Assembly (NCBI RefSeq): GCF_040096205.1
Contig: NZ_JBBMFD010000002.1
Location: forward strand, 97,655 to 161,654
Reading direction: 5' to 3'
Source of the DNA: Solibaculum_A intestinale
Lineage (GTDB): Bacteria; Bacillota; Clostridia; Oscillospirales; Acutalibacteraceae
Length of the DNA: 64,000 nt
Shown here: in pieces, positions 7,885 through 16,481 of the stretch
Layout of the letters: every line of letters begins with the position of its first letter
How positions within the stretch are numbered: position 1 is the first letter of the stretch
Program-made: the position numbers and the translations under genes
The notes under the pieces: generated by a model
Databases searched by the model: none
Told to the model about the DNA's origin: nothing
Seen by the model: the letters and a program-made list of their open reading frames with translations, nothing else

Positions 7885-8433
7885 TTATTCTTGGATTACC
7901 GTTAGAAAGGTTGCCGGAGCCCCCACCGCGGTTTGGGAATGGGGAAGCTGCGGGTCAAAATAGATGCAGTCTCCTTCATTCAGAACATACTCGCGCGAGC
8001 CCACGGCTACCTTGACGGTGCCTTTGAGTACATAGTTAAACTCCTGGCCGCCGTGAACGGCCAGAGGCGGCGTTTCCTTGGACGGATCAATGTTCACAAG
8101 CAGCGGCTCCATCACACGGCCCTTGAAATTGTAGGCCAGGGAAGAAAAGTCGTAGCCTGGGAACCGTTCCACATCCACGCCCGTGCCGGCGCGCACCACC
8201 GACGCCTGCTCCATGCGGGGCGAATCGCCCGTGATGAGCACCGTCATGTCGGTATGGAGCACCGCCGCGATCTTATAAAGCATGCTGATGGGAATATCCT
8301 GTTCGCCGCTCTCGTATTTCTCATAGGTCTCCAGCGGAACTTCTACCATACGGGCCATATCGGAAACCCCAATGTTTAAAATTTCGCGCAGCTCCCGGAT
8401 TCTTGCGGGAATCTGTTTGAGCTCCTCATGCAC
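7885..8433 (-). CDS. XRE-family regulator with C-terminal cupin domain
   Basis: A 182-residue protein. An XRE helix-turn-helix lies at about residues 10-65 (IRELREILN...SVSDMARMVEV-like pattern, then LETYEKYESG). A cupin_2 barrel occupies about 110-180, with FNYVLKGTVKV and EGDCIYFDPQLPHS supplying likely metal or ligand contacts. Start is GTG with AAGGGA nine bases upstream; the nearby ATG is out of frame. Such regulators usually sense a small metabolite; here it precedes the acyl-CoA synthetase gene and probably controls it (inference). Confidence 0.9.
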   Translation of the reverse strand: MHEELKQIPARIRELREILNIGVSDMARMVEVPLETYEKYESGEQDIPISMLYKIAAVLHTDMTVLITGDSPRMEQASVVRAGTGVDVERFPGYDFSSLAYNFKGRVMEPLLVNIDPSKETPPLAVHGGQEFNYVLKGTVKVAVGSREYVLNEGDCIYFDPQLPHSQTAVGAPATFLTVIQE

Positions 8434-8690
8434 AAGACCACATCCCTTCTTAAATTTAGACTTACCAAACGCCGCGGCAATGCGGTTGCGGCCACGGTGG
8501 TTAACTTTTATTATAACAGATTCTTTCCCTTGTTAAAAGGCCGAAATGGGAGAAAAACGGTCCCGCATGCAGATTTTTCCCGAAAAAGAAGGAAGATTGA
8601 GAAAACGGCTTTCTATTGCCAAACAGCAGCGGTATTGATTGGGAATACCGCTGCCCGTCGAGGGGGGAAACAAAAGGAAAACGGCAAAAA
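8434..8690. other. Intergenic region with a promoter for the cupin regulator operon
   Basis: About 250 bases with no supported gene. On the minus strand TATAAT occurs at 8510-8515, with a poor -35 match (TTTTAA, 17 bases away). The transcript would have a leader of about 70 bases before the GTG at 8433. Confidence 0.5.
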
Positions 8691-8718
8691 GCCCCCGGCG
8701 CAGCAAAGCGTCGGGGGC
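8691..8718 (-). terminator. Terminator of the lipoprotein gene
   Basis: GC-rich stem (GCCCCCG at 8691-8697 with CGGGGGC at 8712-8718, extended by CGC/GCG) followed on the minus strand by TTTTT (8686-8690). Confidence 0.8.
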
Positions 8719-8733
8719 AGAACCAAGCAAACA

Positions 8734-9564
8734 TTAGCTGAGGGTCGCGTCAGAGGCAAGGTCTTCGTAAGCGGGATACTCGTTTAGATTGGGCGCGGTG
8801 ATGGTCACCGGCTGGCCCGGGTTGTTGTAGGTAACCGTTGCGTCATACGTCATTTCCATTTCCCCGGTCATGACGCCGCTGCTCATGGCGTCCATGTCCG
8901 CCGTGCAGGTGAACTGGAGAGTCTGCTCGTGGATGTAGCCGTCCTTGCCGATGAGGAAGGACACGTCCACATCGGAAAATTTCAGGTTCATGCCGTCCAA
9001 GTCCACCGGAGAGCTGCTGTCGCTGTTTTGCATGGTGCTTCCCATAGCGTCTTTTAAATAGCTTTGAATCGCGTCCGCGGAAACAGTCACCCGATACCGG
9101 CTGCCCTCTTTCTCGGACGTCGCCATGGATTTCAGAATGGCGCTTTCGTCGAACTGCAGAATCTGGGTGCTGACCTGATCCGTTTGTTCCTTGAGCTGGT
9201 CAATGGGAAGCGCCATTTTATATTTGGTTCCCTGGGCGTCGTAATAGGCGACGCCGTCGGCATAATAGACGTGCATATCAATGGATTGACCCAGCAGCGC
9301 CATGTTCAGCGCCATGTCCATCACTGGGGAACCGCCCGAATGATCTGCCTTCATGGTACCGGATACGGTGGTTTGAAATGTGGAGCCGGCGATACCCATG
9401 GACATTTCCATGTTTACATCCGCATCCATTTGCCCGAGTGCATTGGTTTTCGCCGCCGCCTGCACATACTGTTCATAGACGTCCGGGGTGCAGCCGCTGA
9501 GTGAACTCATACAAAGGCAAAGCACCAGCGCCAGAAAAAGCAGGCCCAACCGTTTCTTTTTCAT
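8734..9564 (-). CDS. Putative lipoprotein, DUF6612-like
   Basis: A 276-residue exported protein. Residues 1-24 are a lipoprotein signal peptide (Lys-rich start, hydrophobic core, SSLSGC lipobox). The rest is a beta-rich pattern alternating polar and hydrophobic residues, with repeated VDVNMEMSM/TMKADHSG-type strands, like the DUF6612/LppX-like fold. It probably sits on the outer face of the membrane; the ligand is unknown. The ATG at 9564 follows AGAGGGG. A much longer open frame runs upstream through the divergent HAD gene but has no start signal. Monocistronic, with its own promoter and terminator. Confidence 0.82.
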   Translation of the reverse strand: MKKKRLGLLFLALVLCLCMSSLSGCTPDVYEQYVQAAAKTNALGQMDADVNMEMSMGIAGSTFQTTVSGTMKADHSGGSPVMDMALNMALLGQSIDMHVYYADGVAYYDAQGTKYKMALPIDQLKEQTDQVSTQILQFDESAILKSMATSEKEGSRYRVTVSADAIQSYLKDAMGSTMQNSDSSSPVDLDGMNLKFSDVDVSFLIGKDGYIHEQTLQFTCTADMDAMSSGVMTGEMEMTYDATVTYNNPGQPVTITAPNLNEYPAYEDLASDATLS

Positions 9565-9609
9565 AGTAACCCCTCTTTTTTCTGTTCCAAGGAACGAATT
9601 TGTATCTTT

Positions 9610-9638
9610 AGTATAGTAGGGTACCGGACAGGACACAA
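9610..9638 (-). promoter_or_regulatory. Promoter for the lipoprotein gene
   Basis: On the minus strand TTGTGT (9633-9638) and TATACT (9610-9615) are 17 bases apart, about 45 bases before the start codon. Confidence 0.55.
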
Positions 9639-9728
9639 GCAAAAAAAGTTCCTGTTTCTGCATAAAAACTGTGCTTTTTTCATAAGTCGCGATCCTTCGG
9701 CAACGCTGCGGTTTGTGTGTTTGACGGG

Positions 9729-9757
9729 TTGATGTTTGCGGCCATGGCCGATATAAT
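9729..9757 (+). promoter_or_regulatory. Promoter for the HAD phosphatase gene
   Basis: TTGATG (9729-9734) and TATAAT (9752-9757) separated by 17 bases, close to the HAD-IIA gene start. Confidence 0.65.
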
Positions 9758-9786
9758 AAGGAAAAAAACATTCCCATGGAAAAGGC

Positions 9787-10602
9787 ATGGGAGGAATGGA
9801 GCACGGTATGGAGAAAAGCGGCATGGGCAAAATTAGAGAGAAAAAAGGATTTCTCTGCGATATGGACGGCGTCATCTACCACGGCGACCAGGTGCTGCCG
9901 GGCGTGACGGATTTTATTGATTGGCTTTACCGGGAAAATAAAAACTTTTTGTTTTTGACCAACAGCTCGGAGCGCACGCCAAGAGAGCTGTCCCAAAAGC
10001 TGTCCCGGATGAATCTCAACGTGGACGAAAGCCATTTTTACACCAGTGCTCTGGCCACGGCGGAGTTTCTGAGCAACCAGATGCCTGGCTGCAGCGCTTA
10101 CTGCATCGGCGCGGCGGGCCTGCTCAACGCCCTTTACGAAGCGGGCATCACCATGAACGAGGTCAATCCCGATTATGTGGTGGTGGGCGAAACACGCAGC
10201 TATAATTTTGAGAGCATCGTCAAGGCAGTGGAACTGGTACGGGGCGGCGCAAAGCTCATCGGCACCAACCCCGACCTGTCCGGGCCGGTGGAAAACGGGA
10301 TCATTCCCGCCTGCCGGGCGCTGATGTCCCCGGTGGAAATGGTGACCGGGTACAACGCCTATTATATTGGTAAGCCCAATCCTCTGATGATGAAAACCGG
10401 TCTGCGGCTTTTGGGCTGCGCACCGGAGGACGCTGCCATCATCGGCGACCGGATGGATACCGATATCGTTGCAGGCATCGAGTCGGAGATCGACACCATC
10501 CTGGTTCTTTCCGGTGTGACCAACCGGGACACCATCCGCACCTTCCCCTACCGGCCCAAGCATATTTTAAATGGAGTCGGAGACATTGCCCGGGAACTAT
10601 AA
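9787..10602 (+). CDS. HAD-IIA family sugar/nucleotide phosphatase (NagD-like)
   Basis: Up to 271 residues. HAD motifs are complete: CDMDGVIYHG (DxD nucleophile), LTNSSERTP, the lysine in GKPNPLMM, and IIGDRMDTDIVAG. The gap between motifs and the C2-type cap match the NagD/4-nitrophenylphosphatase subfamily. The start is uncertain: ATGs at 9787, 9796, 9808 and 9823 are in frame, with GGGAGGA at 9789-9795 favouring 9808. By alignment with the family the last two give the usual length. Substrate unknown; a housekeeping metabolite phosphatase is likely. Confidence 0.9.
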   Translation: MGGMEHGMEKSGMGKIREKKGFLCDMDGVIYHGDQVLPGVTDFIDWLYRENKNFLFLTNSSERTPRELSQKLSRMNLNVDESHFYTSALATAEFLSNQMPGCSAYCIGAAGLLNALYEAGITMNEVNPDYVVVGETRSYNFESIVKAVELVRGGAKLIGTNPDLSGPVENGIIPACRALMSPVEMVTGYNAYYIGKPNPLMMKTGLRLLGCAPEDAAIIGDRMDTDIVAGIESEIDTILVLSGVTNRDTIRTFPYRPKHILNGVGDIAREL

Positions 10603-10722
10603 GTTCACATATTTACCAATAAATCTAAAAATTTCTTCTTATATCTTTGGACGATCGGCGTACACTATGACTGCAAACGCAAAAGAAAATTTTCAAATCA
10701 AGTTAAGGAGTGTATTACGATT

Positions 10723-10929
10723 ATGTCTAACCGTTCTAATCATTTAGTAGTGCCGGAGTGCCGCGAGGCCCTCAACAAGTTTAAAATGGAATCCGCCAGC
10801 GAAGTGGGCGTTAACCTGAAGCAGGGTTACAACGGCGACCTGACCTCCCGTCAGGCTGGTTCCGTCGGCGGCCAGATGGTCAAGAAAATGATCAAGGCTT
10901 ACGAGGATGGCATTAAGAACAACGGCTAA
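10723..10929 (+). CDS. Alpha/beta-type small acid-soluble spore protein
   Basis: A 68-residue SASP, the usual length. The GPR protease region (FKMESASEVGV) and the C-terminal DNA-binding segment (GDLTSRQAGSVGGQMVKKMI) are both recognisable. Family role: coats and protects spore DNA and supplies amino acids at germination. AAGGAGTG lies upstream of the ATG. Expression in the forespore is expected, but I could not identify a convincing sigma-G promoter. A strong terminator follows, so it is monocistronic. Confidence 0.96.
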   Translation: MSNRSNHLVVPECREALNKFKMESASEVGVNLKQGYNGDLTSRQAGSVGGQMVKKMIKAYEDGIKNNG

Positions 10930-10977
10930 CCTGCTGTTTTCTGAAATCTAGGATTCTCATGAATCCGAAATAAATGC

Positions 10978-11013
10978 GCGGGGACAATCTGGTGTTGTCC
11001 CCGCCGTTTTTTT
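10978..11013 (+). terminator. Terminator of the SASP gene
   Basis: Ten-base perfect stem (10978-10987 with 10995-11004), seven-base loop, then CCG and seven T residues. Confidence 0.88.
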
Positions 11014-11127
11014 GCCTTGCCGTACTACGGGCCGAAACATAGAACGTCCGCATCGCAAGAAACGATTTTGTGAATAAAAAATCACTTTCCTTGCAGGGAG
11101 AAAAAGGCGCCGCTTCATAATTTGGTC

Positions 11128-11156
11128 TTGCTAGAAACGTGAGAAAATGCTATGAT
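11128..11156 (+). promoter_or_regulatory. Promoter for pyrB
   Basis: TTGCTA (11128-11133) and TATGAT (11151-11156) are 17 bases apart. It gives pyrB a leader of about 105 bases in which I see no attenuator hairpin or PyrR-type element. Confidence 0.65.
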
Positions 11157-11267
11157 ATTGGAAATATGGGGTGAAAAAGGACGTTTGTTGGCGGATTTGC
11201 GCCCAAAAACAAAAGACAGGGGGCAAAGTACGGCAGACGTCGAAAATGAAATTTGAGGTGAGCGGTC

Positions 11268-12341
11268 TTGACAAACAGACATTTGATCGATCTGAGCAGC
11301 ATGTCCCAGGCAGAGCTGTCCGAGCTTTTGAACCTGGCGGGGGAAATCCGCCGGGTGCCGGGGCGGTTTGCGGAAACCTGTCATGGGAAAATCATGGCCA
11401 CCTTATTTTATGAGCCCTCCACCCGCACCCAAATGTCCTTCCAGGCGGCGATGCTGCGGCTGGGCGGGCGCATCATCGGGTTTGACGACCCCAACAGCTC
11501 CTCGGTTGCCAAAGGGGAGAGCTTAAAGGACACGGTCCGGGTGGTCAGCGGCTACAGCGACATCCTTGTCATGCGTCATCCCAAGGCGGGCGCCGCCAAG
11601 GCTGCGTCTTTGTATTCCCGGGTGCCGGTGGTCAACGCCGGGGACGGCGGGCACCTGCATCCCACCCAGACCCTCACCGATTTGGTCACCCTCAACGAGG
11701 AAACCGGACGGCTGACCGATTTGTGCATCGGCTGCTGCGGAGACCTGAAAAACGGACGCACGGTCCATTCCCTGATCAAGCAGATGTCCCGGTATCCGGG
11801 CAATTCCTTTGTGCTCATTTCCACTCCCCAGCTGGGAATTCCCAGCTATTTGAAGGATTATATGGACGCCCGCGGCGTCCAATACACGGAGCTGCCTACC
11901 CTCGAGGAGGCTATGCCCCTTCTCGACGTGCTGTACATGACCCGCATCCAGCGGGAGCGGTTTTCCTCGGCCCAGGAGTACGAACAGCAGAAGGGGGTCT
12001 ATGTGCTTGACCAGCGCAAGCTCAAAAAGGGAAAGAAAAGCCTGCGTGTTCTCCATCCTCTGCCCCGGGTGGACGAAATCACCGTGGAGGTGGACGACGA
12101 CCCCCGTGCGATCTATTTTGAGCAGACGGAATACGGTATGTACGCCCGCATGGCGCTGATTCTTACCATGTTGGAAGGGAGCGAGCGCCGGCTGGAGCCA
12201 TGTCCCAAATCCACCCATGACCATCGCTGTCAGAACCCCAACTGCATCACCGGGCAGGAAGCATATCTGCCCAGGCTTTTCTCCGGCGGCGGGGACATGC
12301 TCACTTGCGACTTCTGCGACGAACGGATGCTGGTGGAATGA
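11268..12341 (+). CDS. pyrB: Aspartate carbamoyltransferase with C-terminal PyrI-like zinc domain
   Basis: A 357-residue protein, about 45 longer than a typical catalytic chain. The carbamoyl phosphate motif (YEPSTRTQMSF), the SSVAKGES loop, GDGGHLHPTQTLTDL and LHPLPRVDEI are intact, so it should make carbamoyl aspartate in pyrimidine synthesis. The tail ends with a Cx4Cx20Cx2C pattern (CQNPNCIT ... CDFC), matching the zinc-binding domain of the regulatory chain PyrI without its nucleotide-binding domain. Start is TTG, set by GAGGTG seven bases upstream. The stop overlaps the next gene by four bases. Confidence 0.94.
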   Translation: MTNRHLIDLSSMSQAELSELLNLAGEIRRVPGRFAETCHGKIMATLFYEPSTRTQMSFQAAMLRLGGRIIGFDDPNSSSVAKGESLKDTVRVVSGYSDILVMRHPKAGAAKAASLYSRVPVVNAGDGGHLHPTQTLTDLVTLNEETGRLTDLCIGCCGDLKNGRTVHSLIKQMSRYPGNSFVLISTPQLGIPSYLKDYMDARGVQYTELPTLEEAMPLLDVLYMTRIQRERFSSAQEYEQQKGVYVLDQRKLKKGKKSLRVLHPLPRVDEITVEVDDDPRAIYFEQTEYGMYARMALILTMLEGSERRLEPCPKSTHDHRCQNPNCITGQEAYLPRLFSGGGDMLTCDFCDERMLVE

Positions 12342-12916
12342 GCGAAAGACTGGTTTTGGCGCTGTTTGGATCGCCCAGGAAAACCGGGCCCACAGGCCGG
12401 CTGTTCGATGCGTTTATAAAGGAGCTGCCCGACGATGCACGGGTGCGGGAGTTCGACGCGTTTTCCATGAAAATCGCTCCGTGCAACGGATGCGGCGGCT
12501 GCGAGAAGACCGGCAACTGCGTGCTGCGCGACGATATGGATGAGGTATACGAAGCGATGGAGACGGCGCACGGAATTGTGATCGCCACCCCGGTGTATAA
12601 CCTTTCCTTTCCCGCTCCCCTCAAGGCGGCGGTGGACCGGATGCAGTGCTATTGGAGCCGCCGGTTTTTATTAGGGATGCGCCCGCCGGTGAAGAAGCCG
12701 AAGGTGGGAGCGCTTTTGCTGGCGGCGGGCTCGGTGGAGAAAAGCGGGACGGACGTTTTGGAACGGCAGACCAGCATGCTCATGAGCGTGCTTCACTGCC
12801 GCCTGACCGCCTGCGTTCCCTTTGTGGGAACCGACCAGACGGACGCGGCCGACCGGGAGAAAGCCGCCCTTTTGGCGGCAAAACAGGCGGGATACGCTTT
12901 TTTTGCATCTCGATAA
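12338..12916 (+). CDS. NAD(P)H-dependent FMN reductase / iron-sulfur flavoprotein
   Basis: A 192-residue flavodoxin-fold protein. FGSPRKTGPTG near the N terminus is the FMN phosphate loop. CNGCGGCEKTGNC (Cx2Cx2Cx5C) matches the compact [4Fe-4S] motif of Isf-type iron-sulfur flavoproteins. TPVYNLSFPAPLK is the second conserved FMN segment. The ATG overlaps the pyrB stop (ATGA). Its link to pyrimidine synthesis is unclear; it could simply be co-transcribed. An electron-transfer or reductase role in the cytosol is inferred from the family. Confidence 0.88.
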   Translation: MSERLVLALFGSPRKTGPTGRLFDAFIKELPDDARVREFDAFSMKIAPCNGCGGCEKTGNCVLRDDMDEVYEAMETAHGIVIATPVYNLSFPAPLKAAVDRMQCYWSRRFLLGMRPPVKKPKVGALLLAAGSVEKSGTDVLERQTSMLMSVLHCRLTACVPFVGTDQTDAADREKAALLAAKQAGYAFFASR

Positions 12917-12917
12917 A

Positions 12918-12968
12918 GCAGCAACCGGCTCGCAAAAAACAGTTTTTTGCGGGAGCGGCTGCCTTTTT
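12918..12968 (+). terminator. Terminator after the pyrB operon
   Basis: Interrupted stem: GCAGC (12918-12922) with GCTGC (12958-12962), inner CGCAAAAAAC (12931-12940) with GTTTTTTGCG (12942-12951), then CTTTTT. Confidence 0.75.
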
Positions 12969-13047
12969 CTCTTTAGGATAAAAACCCAATCAGGGGTACG
13001 GCTTTCCACAAAGGAAGGCCGGCCCGGCGGACAGGGAGGCGGTTCGA

Positions 13048-13905
13048 ATGGACGGCGGTTTGCTTACCACACTGGAACAGCGTTCGCCCACCTTTTCCAA
13101 GGGACAGCGGCGGATTGCAACTTATATTACCGAGCATTACGATAAGGCGGCCTTTATGACGGCGGCCAAGCTGGGCGCCACCGTTGGAGTCAGTGAATCG
13201 ACGGTGGTTCGATTTGCCATGGAGCTGGGGTTCGACGGATATCCCCATTTGCAGAAGGCCATGCAGGAAATGATCCGCTCCAAGCTCACGTCCTTGCAGC
13301 GCATCGAGGTGACCGATACCCGCATCGGGTCAGAGGACATCATTTCGAGCGTTTTGTCCCAGGACATGGAGAACCTCAAGCACACCATGGAGGAAACCTC
13401 CCGGGAGGAGTTCGCCCAGGCGGTGGAAACCATTGCGGGAGCCAGGCGGATCTACATCATCGGGGTCAAGAGCTCGAAGGCGCTGGCGGTGTTCTTGAGT
13501 TATTATTTCAATTTGATGTTCGATAACGTGGTGCATGTGGATACCACTAGCGAGACGGCGATTTTTGAGCAGATGCTGCGCATCAGCGAACGCGACGCGG
13601 TCATCGGCATCAGCTTCCCCCGGTATTCCAAGCGCGCCACCAAGGCGCTTCGCTTCGCGGCCGACCGGGGAGCCCGCGTCATCGCCATCACCGATTCCCG
13701 CCGTTCGCCTTTGGCCCAGCGGGCCGGGCAGGTGCTGCTGGCGCGAAGCGACATGGTTTCTTTTGTGGATTCCCTGGTAGCGCCGCTTAGCTTATTAAAC
13801 GCCGTCATCGCCGGGGTGGCCATGTCCCGCAGGCAGGAGGTCAGCGATACGTTCGAGGAGCTCGAACGGCTGTGGGAGGAATACCAGGTATACGAAAAGC
13901 GGTGA
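13048..13905 (+). CDS. MurR/RpiR-family transcriptional regulator
   Basis: A 285-residue regulator. Residues about 1-77 are an RpiR-type helix-turn-helix (FSKGQRRIATYI, then VGVSESTVVRFAMELGFDGYPHLQ). Residues about 125-265 are a SIS domain (IYIIGVKSSKALA, GISFPRYSKRATKAL) that binds a phosphosugar. GGAGGCGGTTCGA precedes the ATG. It lies 41 bases before the FAD oxidoreductase gene and could be part of that transcript; target genes and ligand cannot be read. Confidence 0.93.
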   Translation: MDGGLLTTLEQRSPTFSKGQRRIATYITEHYDKAAFMTAAKLGATVGVSESTVVRFAMELGFDGYPHLQKAMQEMIRSKLTSLQRIEVTDTRIGSEDIISSVLSQDMENLKHTMEETSREEFAQAVETIAGARRIYIIGVKSSKALAVFLSYYFNLMFDNVVHVDTTSETAIFEQMLRISERDAVIGISFPRYSKRATKALRFAADRGARVIAITDSRRSPLAQRAGQVLLARSDMVSFVDSLVAPLSLLNAVIAGVAMSRRQEVSDTFEELERLWEEYQVYEKR

Positions 13906-13946
13906 GCGCGGTCGCGGCGGTTTCCTTGGAGCGAGGAGGAATTGGA

Positions 13947-15206
13947 ATGGAATACGATGTGATTGTCATTGGCGGGGGCGCCGCCGGACTCATGGCGGCG
14001 GGGACCTGCGCCAAGGGCGGCCTTCGCACGCTGGTGCTCGAGCGAAACGAGCGCCCGGCCAGAAAAGTGATGATTACCGGCAAGGGCCGGTGCAACGTGA
14101 CGAACGACTGCGACGCCCAGGATTTCATCAAGGCCGTGCCGGTGAACGGCCGCTTTCTTTACAGCGCGGTAGCGAATTTTACGCCCCAGGACACCATGCT
14201 GTTCTTTGAGAACGAGGGGCTCCCCTTAAAGACCGAGCGGGGAAACCGGGTGTTTCCAAAATCCGACCGGGCGGTGGATGTGGTGGATACGCTGACCCGG
14301 TTCGTGACCAAAAACGGCGGGGAGATCCGGCAGGGCAGGGCCCAGAAGCTGCTTTTTGACCGGGTAGGTGTCTGCGGGGCGCAGACCGAGGACGGAGAGA
14401 AATATTATGCGGACGCGGTGCTTGTGAGCACGGGCGGCCTGTCCTACCCGGCGACCGGCTCCACCGGCGACGGCTATCAGCTGGCAAAGCAGGCGGGGCA
14501 CACGATAACGAAGCTAAAGCCTTCCTTGGTGCCTTTGGTGGCAAAGAACGATTGGTGCAGAAAGGCCCAGGGCCTTGCGCTGAAGAACATAGCGGTGCGG
14601 GTGTTCGACAATGGTAAAAGCCGCACGGTGTACGACGATTTCGGCGAGCTGCTTTTTACCCATTTCGGCCTGTCCGGGCCGGTGATCCTCAGCGCCAGCT
14701 CCCACATGCGGGAGATGGAGCCGGGGCGGTACAGCGTCATCATCGACTTAAAGCCCGCTTTGACCCTCCCTCAGCTGGACGCCCGGCTGCAGCGGGATTT
14801 CGAGAAATATTCCAACCGGGATTTTGCCAACGCCTTGGGCGACCTCTTGCCCAAAAGCTTGATTTCGGTTATCATAAAGCTGAGTTTAATTCCTCCGGAG
14901 GAGAAGGTGCACCAGATTACCCGCGGCCAGCGGCTGCAGCTGGCGGAGCTTTTGAAAAACCTGACGGTGACCATCGAGGACTTTCGTCCCATTGAGGAAG
15001 CCATCGTCACCTCCGGCGGGATAAATACCAAAGAAGTCAACCCCAAGACCATGGAATCCAAGCTGGTGCGGGGGCTGTTTTTTGCGGGCGAGGTGCTGGA
15101 CGTGGACGGGTACACCGGCGGGTTCAATTTGCAGATTGCTTTTTCCACCGGCCGTCTGGCGGCCGGGGAAATCCTCGAACGCAAGGGAAAAAATCCCACG
15201 AAGTAA
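13947..15206 (+). CDS. NAD(P)/FAD-dependent oxidoreductase, HI0933 (BaiN/RdsA) family
   Basis: A 419-residue flavoprotein. The dinucleotide motif VIGGGAAGLMAAG is at the N terminus, RKVMITGKGRCNVTND is typical of the HI0933 family, and the C terminus has GLFFAGEVLDVDGYTGGFN, the second FAD-binding segment. The ATG at 13947 follows GAGGAGGA; an upstream in-frame start would overlap the regulator gene. The physiological substrate of this family is mostly unknown. It heads the cluster with cmk, plsC and ispH-rpsA, a gene order I recognise from other Clostridia. Confidence 0.93.
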   Translation: MEYDVIVIGGGAAGLMAAGTCAKGGLRTLVLERNERPARKVMITGKGRCNVTNDCDAQDFIKAVPVNGRFLYSAVANFTPQDTMLFFENEGLPLKTERGNRVFPKSDRAVDVVDTLTRFVTKNGGEIRQGRAQKLLFDRVGVCGAQTEDGEKYYADAVLVSTGGLSYPATGSTGDGYQLAKQAGHTITKLKPSLVPLVAKNDWCRKAQGLALKNIAVRVFDNGKSRTVYDDFGELLFTHFGLSGPVILSASSHMREMEPGRYSVIIDLKPALTLPQLDARLQRDFEKYSNRDFANALGDLLPKSLISVIIKLSLIPPEEKVHQITRGQRLQLAELLKNLTVTIEDFRPIEEAIVTSGGINTKEVNPKTMESKLVRGLFFAGEVLDVDGYTGGFNLQIAFSTGRLAAGEILERKGKNPTK

Positions 15207-15222
15207 GGAGAGAGCCGAAGAT

Positions 15223-15888
15223 ATGACAGCGGTTGCAATCGACGGGCCCGCAGGCGCGGGCAAGAGCACCATCGCCCGGTCGGTGGCGAAGGAGCTGGGG
15301 TTTATCTATGTGGATACGGGCGCGCTGTACCGGGCCATTGGGCTGCATGCGCTGAAAAACGGAGCGGACCCGAAGGTGCAGGAAGAAGTGGGGCCGCTTC
15401 TTTCCGGGCTTTCGGTGCGCCTGTGCTTTGTGGACTCGGAGCAGCGGGTGCTTTTAAACGGCGAGGACGTGAGCGAACAAATCCGCACGCCGGAGGTTTC
15501 CATGGCGGCGTCGGGCGTGTCCGCCCTCAAAAGCGTCCGGGAATTCTTGTTTGAGCTGCAGCGGTCCATGGCGGAGGAAAATGACGTGGTCATGGACGGG
15601 CGGGACATCGGCACGGTGGTGCTTCCAAACGCCCAGGTGAAAATTTTCCTTACCGCTACTCCAGAGGAACGCGCGAGACGGCGCCATCGGGAGCTTCTGG
15701 AAAAAGGAGCCCAGGTTTCTTACGGGGAAGTCCTTGCCGATTTAAAGAAGCGGGATTACGACGATTCCCATCGGGCCATCGCGCCCTTAAAGCCAGCGCC
15801 GGACGCGGTGGTGGTCAATACCACCACGTTAAGCCTGCAGGAATCCATCCAGATGCTGCTGGGAATCATAAGGGGGAAGTTGAAATGA
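15223..15888 (+). CDS. cmk: (d)CMP kinase
   Basis: A 221-residue cytidylate kinase of normal length. The P-loop GPAGAGKST, YVDTGALYRAIG, MDGRDIGTVV and RAIAPLKPAPDA are all characteristic. It phosphorylates CMP and dCMP in the cytosol. I placed the start at the ATG of MTAVAIDGPAG; AAGGAG lies 12 bases upstream, slightly far. The stop overlaps plsC by four bases. The longer frame beginning at 15082 lies inside the preceding gene and is not supported. Confidence 0.97.
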   Translation: MTAVAIDGPAGAGKSTIARSVAKELGFIYVDTGALYRAIGLHALKNGADPKVQEEVGPLLSGLSVRLCFVDSEQRVLLNGEDVSEQIRTPEVSMAASGVSALKSVREFLFELQRSMAEENDVVMDGRDIGTVVLPNAQVKIFLTATPEERARRRHRELLEKGAQVSYGEVLADLKKRDYDDSHRAIAPLKPAPDAVVVNTTTLSLQESIQMLLGIIRGKLK

Positions 15889-16481
15889 CGCCGTTTTACC
15901 GGTTCGCTTTTTCTGTGGTTAAGCCGCTGGCGTTTCTCTTTTTCCGGCTGCGTCTGATCGGGCGGGAGAATATCCCCGAATCGGGCGCTTTGATGCTTTG
16001 CTCCAACCACCGCAGCTACTGCGACCCGGTGTTCGTGGGAGTGGGGCTTAAACGCCAGGTGCATTTCATGGCGTACGACAAGCTGTTTCACGGCTGGTTC
16101 GGCAAACTGATTACAGCTTTGGGCGCATTCCCGGTCAACCGGGAATCCACCAGCGCCCAGACGGTGCGCAGCGCCTTCGACGTGCTGGAAAACGGGGAGG
16201 TCATGGGCATTTTCCCGGAAGGGACCCGTTCAAAGGACGGCGCTCTTTTGAAAGCCAAGGCGGGCGCGGTGATGATCGCCTACCGGGCCAACTGCCCCAT
16301 CCTGCCCGCCGCCATCATTGCAAAGGGAAAGGTGCGCCCGTTTAAAAAGCACACGGTGCGGTATGGGAAGCCGGTCACCCCCCAGGAGCTGGGGATCACC
16401 ACCGGCTCGGGCACGGAGATCCGGGCCGCCAGCCGGGAGCTGATGCGCCTCATCGGCGAGCTGATGGAGGAAGGATTTTGA
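15885..16481 (+). CDS. plsC: 1-acyl-sn-glycerol-3-phosphate acyltransferase
   Basis: A 198-residue acyltransferase with an N-terminal hydrophobic segment (about residues 5-22), the catalytic NHRSYCDP (HX4D) motif and FPEGTRS. Family role: second acylation step of phosphatidic acid synthesis at the inner face of the membrane. It overlaps cmk upstream and ispH-rpsA downstream by four bases, so the three are translationally coupled. Confidence 0.95.
   Translation: MTPFYRFAFSVVKPLAFLFFRLRLIGRENIPESGALMLCSNHRSYCDPVFVGVGLKRQVHFMAYDKLFHGWFGKLITALGAFPVNRESTSAQTVRSAFDVLENGEVMGIFPEGTRSKDGALLKAKAGAVMIAYRANCPILPAAIIAKGKVRPFKKHTVRYGKPVTPQELGITTGSGTEIRAASRELMRLIGELMEEGF

Noticed and set aside
9565..10563. 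Upstream extension of the lipoprotein frame to 609 codons
   Set aside because: The extension is antisense to the HAD gene; the signal peptide and ribosome site place the start at 9564.
11171..11413. 80-codon frame across the pyrB start
   Set aside because: It overlaps pyrB in another frame; the pyrB TTG has the better ribosome site and family match.
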